DNA of 64,000 bases from Bremerella sp. P1 (GTDB lineage: Bacteria > Planctomycetota > Planctomycetia > Pirellulales > Pirellulaceae). The stretch lies in contig NZ_CP118164.1 of NCBI RefSeq assembly GCF_028748185.1, forward strand, positions 5,729,814-5,793,813, given 5' to 3'. Each line of letters begins with the position of its first letter. Positions within the stretch are counted from its first letter, which is position 1. A program made the position numbers and the translations under genes. Positions 61,602 through 64,000 of the stretch are shown here, in pieces. The notes beneath the pieces were generated by a model. It saw only the letters and a list, made by a program, of their open reading frames with translations, ran no database searches and was not told where the DNA came from.

Positions 61602-62453
61602 TCATTCGGCACCCGCATTTATTTTAGCGAGCAACTTTATCGCCCGTCCGAAGTTTTGCTCGGCTGACTTCGTCAGCCAGAACAGAGCCTTCCCGTCATC
61701 GCGATCGACGATGTATCCTCTGAAGTACATCTGGGCAAAATCGTACTGGCCGTGCGGATCGCCGCGCTCAGCACGGACGTAGTGGTACGCCACCTCATCG
61801 GCCTCAACATCGTAGTCCCAGTAGTCGCGCTGGTTTTCCTGCCATAGCCTCAGGTGGGCCTCGTCCAGCCATTCCAACTTAGCGCAAGCTGAAGTAACGG
61901 CACCCATGGTTCCCGGCAGGGTAGCGAGACGGGTCTTGTGCAGAAGTTCGCCATTTTTATCGCGAACTCCTATCGACAATACGACATTGTCTTCGTAGGA
62001 CACATGACACTGCGCAGTTCGTCCGCTGCCGCGGTGTTTGACAGGTTTTTCCCACCAGCGATCAAAGACGATACCATTCGCGAGAATTCGCTCATACACT
62101 TGGGTGCATTGCGACCGGTCCCAACCGTAATCTTCGGCGAAGGCCAGTAGTGTCTCATGGATACTCGAAAGAAAAAACTGCTTCCGCTGGTGGTCGACCT
62201 GCGTCACATATTGGTTCAGATTTAGATAATAACCTACATCGAGCACGTCGAGCATTTCAACTTTAACGAGGTGCTGCGAGGCAACTTCCGTGAAGCTCAC
62301 CACCAGCTTCGCGATCTCGCGTGACGGCGTTTTTTTCAATTCGAGTTGGAATAGGTCGAAGATGTAGCCCGCACGTACCGGTCCATGCTCGACCAACCGG
62401 CGACCGAGTTCCGGTGTGTATTCGTGTGCTAGATATCGCAAATACTTGGCCAT
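61602..62453 (-). CDS. Sel1-repeat protein of unknown function
   Basis: A 283-residue protein starting at ATG 62453, with GAGG about 9 bases upstream (a longer frame reaches 62510). The C-terminal third has Sel1-like repeats (AERGDPHGQYDFAQMYFRGY; DGKALFWLTKSAEQNFGRA). The first two thirds are helical with no motif I know (MAKYLRYLAHEYTPELGRRL onward). Sel1 repeats mediate protein binding. No partner is evident; it lies in a patch of repeats between two stretches without genes. Confidence 0.75.
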   Translation of the reverse strand: MAKYLRYLAHEYTPELGRRLVEHGPVRAGYIFDLFQLELKKTPSREIAKLVVSFTEVASQHLVKVEMLDVLDVGYYLNLNQYVTQVDHQRKQFFLSSIHETLLAFAEDYGWDRSQCTQVYERILANGIVFDRWWEKPVKHRGSGRTAQCHVSYEDNVVLSIGVRDKNGELLHKTRLATLPGTMGAVTSACAKLEWLDEAHLRLWQENQRDYWDYDVEADEVAYHYVRAERGDPHGQYDFAQMYFRGYIVDRDDGKALFWLTKSAEQNFGRAIKLLAKINAGAE

Positions 62454-62873
62454 CGCTGCCGCCTCGACAAGAGCATAAGGCACAAAACAGATCCCGCCTA
62501 AGCAGGTCACGCTATGCTATACGCATACTGCGCTCATTGCCATATTGTGAGCGATTCAAGCACTGCTTCCGCGTTGCTTGCCTACCGCGTAAGTCTCGAT
62601 GTTTGTCTGGTTAGATACGTGAGCCTGCTTTTGGTGCCGACTTGAGCCAATGGCGGTTCGTCCTGGGCTACTAAAGTGGAGCATTCGTTAGGATCGCAGT
62701 TAGCACATAGGTCATGAAAGACTACCAGTTGAAAACTGGTTTCATGCGCGGGTGCAGGTCAAGTAGCTGCAGGTTTTTGTGCAACACGACGAATCTCTGT
62801 CATCCCGGGAGTAGAACAAGCTCGCTTTAGGCTGAAAATTCTAGTTGTCAGGAAGCCGCGAGAGAATTGCAAC
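62454..62873. other. Gap holding a copy of the 58.9 kb repeat
   Basis: About 420 bases without a convincing gene. The stretch 62641-62700 matches 58921-58980 at 40 of 60 positions. Otherwise nothing is recognised. Confidence 0.4.
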
Positions 62874-63284
62874 TTATCGATTTGCATCCCCAGAGTCTGT
62901 GTCATCGGCCAGCAGTTCCAACAGATCGTTGATCGATCTATGTGCTTCGACTGGGTGTCTTAGCGGTTGATCTCCCAGGATGAAGTAGTGATTCTGACGT
63001 CCGACTTTCTCTTTTCGGATGACTTCGCTTTCTTCCAGGTCAGCAATGATTCTCTGAACGGCACGTTCCGTAATGCCAACTTCGATGGCAACCTGCCTAA
63101 GTACCATGTTTGGGTTTCTAGATAGCAGGATCAAGACGTGGGAATGATTGGTTAAAAAGGTCCACCGCGCGTGGGACTGCTCCTGAACCGTGCTTGATTC
63201 GACTGTTTTTTGGCGGGGCTGTGCCTTATTAGAAGAGTTTGAAGATTTGCTGGCACGCGAAGTTTTTTTGCGTTTCACCGCCAT
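62874..63284 (-). CDS. Winged-helix DNA-binding protein
   Basis: A 136-residue protein with a basic, Ser-rich N-terminus ([20 protein letters not shown]) and a winged-helix domain: [20 protein letters not shown], recognition helix [18 protein letters not shown], and wing [12 protein letters not shown]. It resembles MarR/ArsR-like or DUF-type regulators. It is divergent from the membrane protein gene at 63553 and may control it. No cysteine ligands for metal are apparent. Confidence 0.8.
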   Translation of the reverse strand: MAVKRKKTSRASKSSNSSNKAQPRQKTVESSTVQEQSHARWTFLTNHSHVLILLSRNPNMVLRQVAIEVGITERAVQRIIADLEESEVIRKEKVGRQNHYFILGDQPLRHPVEAHRSINDLLELLADDTDSGDANR

Positions 63285-63472
63285 GAATTCACCTTTGCAG
63301 AAAATGGCCCATTGGGGATTTCAGTGGGGCGCGTAAGGCCGTACTGCGAAAGAACTTATCTTAGCTCGCTTGTCGTGATTCAGCAATCCGGAATTCTGTG
63401 TCGTCTTTTAGTTTCATTCGTTTTTGCTCAACCGAAACAAGAAAAACTGCCGAAAAGTTATGCGACGCAGGA

Positions 63473-63501
63473 TTGACGACAAGAAAGTCGTGCTTTAGAC
63501 T
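63473..63501 (+). promoter_or_regulatory. Sigma70-type promoter
   Basis: TTGACG (63473-63478) and TAGACT (63496-63501), 17 bases apart, directly upstream of the gene at 63553. Confidence 0.6.
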
Positions 63502-63552
63502 TCGTGCGTTGTGATCGTGACCGGTTAAGCCAGACCAAAGTAGGAATTCGCA

Positions 63553-64000
63553 ATGTTGGACGCAGCCGTACTTTTATTAGTCGTGCCTCTTTGTCTTGTA
63601 TTGGCGATGGTGATACCCACTTCGTGGGCGAATCGGCATCCGCTGGAAATAAGACGCTTTGCTCAAGTTGCTGTTATAGCTGCGGGAGGGTTCTACTTCG
63701 TCGGATCACTGATGCTGTTGCAACGAGAAATCATCACTGGAAGCATCTCCTTCTCATCAGCAAGCGATCTTTGGATGTTTGCCATATTCTTTGATCCACT
63801 TTCGGCGATGATGTCACTGCTGATTGCCTATGTTGCCTGGATTATTACGCGGTTCTCAATCAAGTACCTAAACGGCGATTCAAACGAGGGACGCTACTAC
63901 AAGTGGCTTTTGGTGTGTCTGGGAGCAATTCTAGGTCTCGTGGTGAGTGGGAATCTCATTCAGCTATTTGGTTTCTGGATACTGACCAGCCTCGCGTTGC
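63553..64000 (+). CDS. NuoL/DabB-type proton-conducting membrane subunit (5' part)
   Basis: The first 149 residues of a multi-span membrane protein: MLDAAVLLLVVPLCLVLAMV, then FFDPLSAMMSLLIAYVAWI with ITRFSIKYLNGD and a further helix up to the window edge. The FDPLSAMM motif followed by SIKYLNGD is typical of NuoL, MrpA and DabB families, which conduct protons. AGGA lies about 9 bases before the ATG. DabB (bicarbonate uptake) is a plausible reading because of the divergent regulator and absence of other nuo genes in view, but the window ends before this can be settled. Confidence 0.85.
   Translation, partial: MLDAAVLLLVVPLCLVLAMVIPTSWANRHPLEIRRFAQVAVIAAGGFYFVGSLMLLQREIITGSISFSSASDLWMFAIFFDPLSAMMSLLIAYVAWIITRFSIKYLNGDSNEGRYYKWLLVCLGAILGLVVSGNLIQLFGFWILTSLAL

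Overview
This window comes from a planctomycete chromosome, most likely a Pirellulaceae (Blastopirellula/Bremerella-like) bacterium. The evidence is a DUF1559 prepilin-like protein with a partner lipoprotein, a 3675-residue dockerin exoprotein with the planctomycete extracellular N-terminal motif, three families of Ser/Thr kinase or ECF signalling genes, a prenyltransferase-repeat membrane protein, and weak or absent Shine-Dalgarno sequences at many genes. The family calls rest on motifs read by eye; no database search was possible.

1-11.1 kb is signalling and stress: a Ser/Thr kinase cut by the window edge, a Dps ferritin, a sigma54-type response regulator, a large hybrid histidine kinase, and a run of very small stress-type proteins (DUF1328, DUF3309, an acidic membrane-anchored protein, a DUF2383/PA2169-type bundle, a Pmp3/YqaE protein). 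Several have clear terminators. 11.2-20.8 kb holds the prenyltransferase-repeat protein, an initiator tRNA, and an ECF sigma factor divergent from a lipoprotein and a WD40-type kinase.

20.8-36.2 kb is a phage-like integrated element. A leftward operon encodes a large serine recombinase, a DUF2924 protein and an HTH protein. Rightward genes are a pair of overlapping unknown genes, a sigma-like factor, a RepB-type primase/helicase, a ParB-methyltransferase fusion, an HNH nuclease and the small and large terminase subunits. A leftward group (HARE-HTH protein and two unknowns) sits inside. No portal, capsid or tail genes follow the terminase. An array of 11 copies of a 10-bp motif lies just after the primase and is the best candidate for the element's replication origin.

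36.4-47.4 kb is one gene for a giant secreted protein with Calx-beta, CARDB, caspase-like and dockerin domains. It contains 2.6 kb of virtually identical 726-bp tandem repeats. 47.8-49.8 kb is debris: an IS3 fragment, a DUF3592 gene, and a 92-bp copy of the sequence that follows the initiator tRNA at 13.6 kb.

49.8-58.3 kb reads as one rightward unit behind a good promoter: DUF1559 protein, lipoprotein, a secreted helical-toroid (glycosidase-like) protein, an N-acylglucosamine 2-epimerase-family enzyme, a sodium:solute symporter and a LacI-type regulator. Together these look like a carbohydrate (amino sugar or related) capture and catabolism cluster. 59.0-64.0 kb has a TPR-thioredoxin protein, a Sel1-repeat protein, a winged-helix regulator and the start of a NuoL/DabB-like proton-conducting membrane protein.
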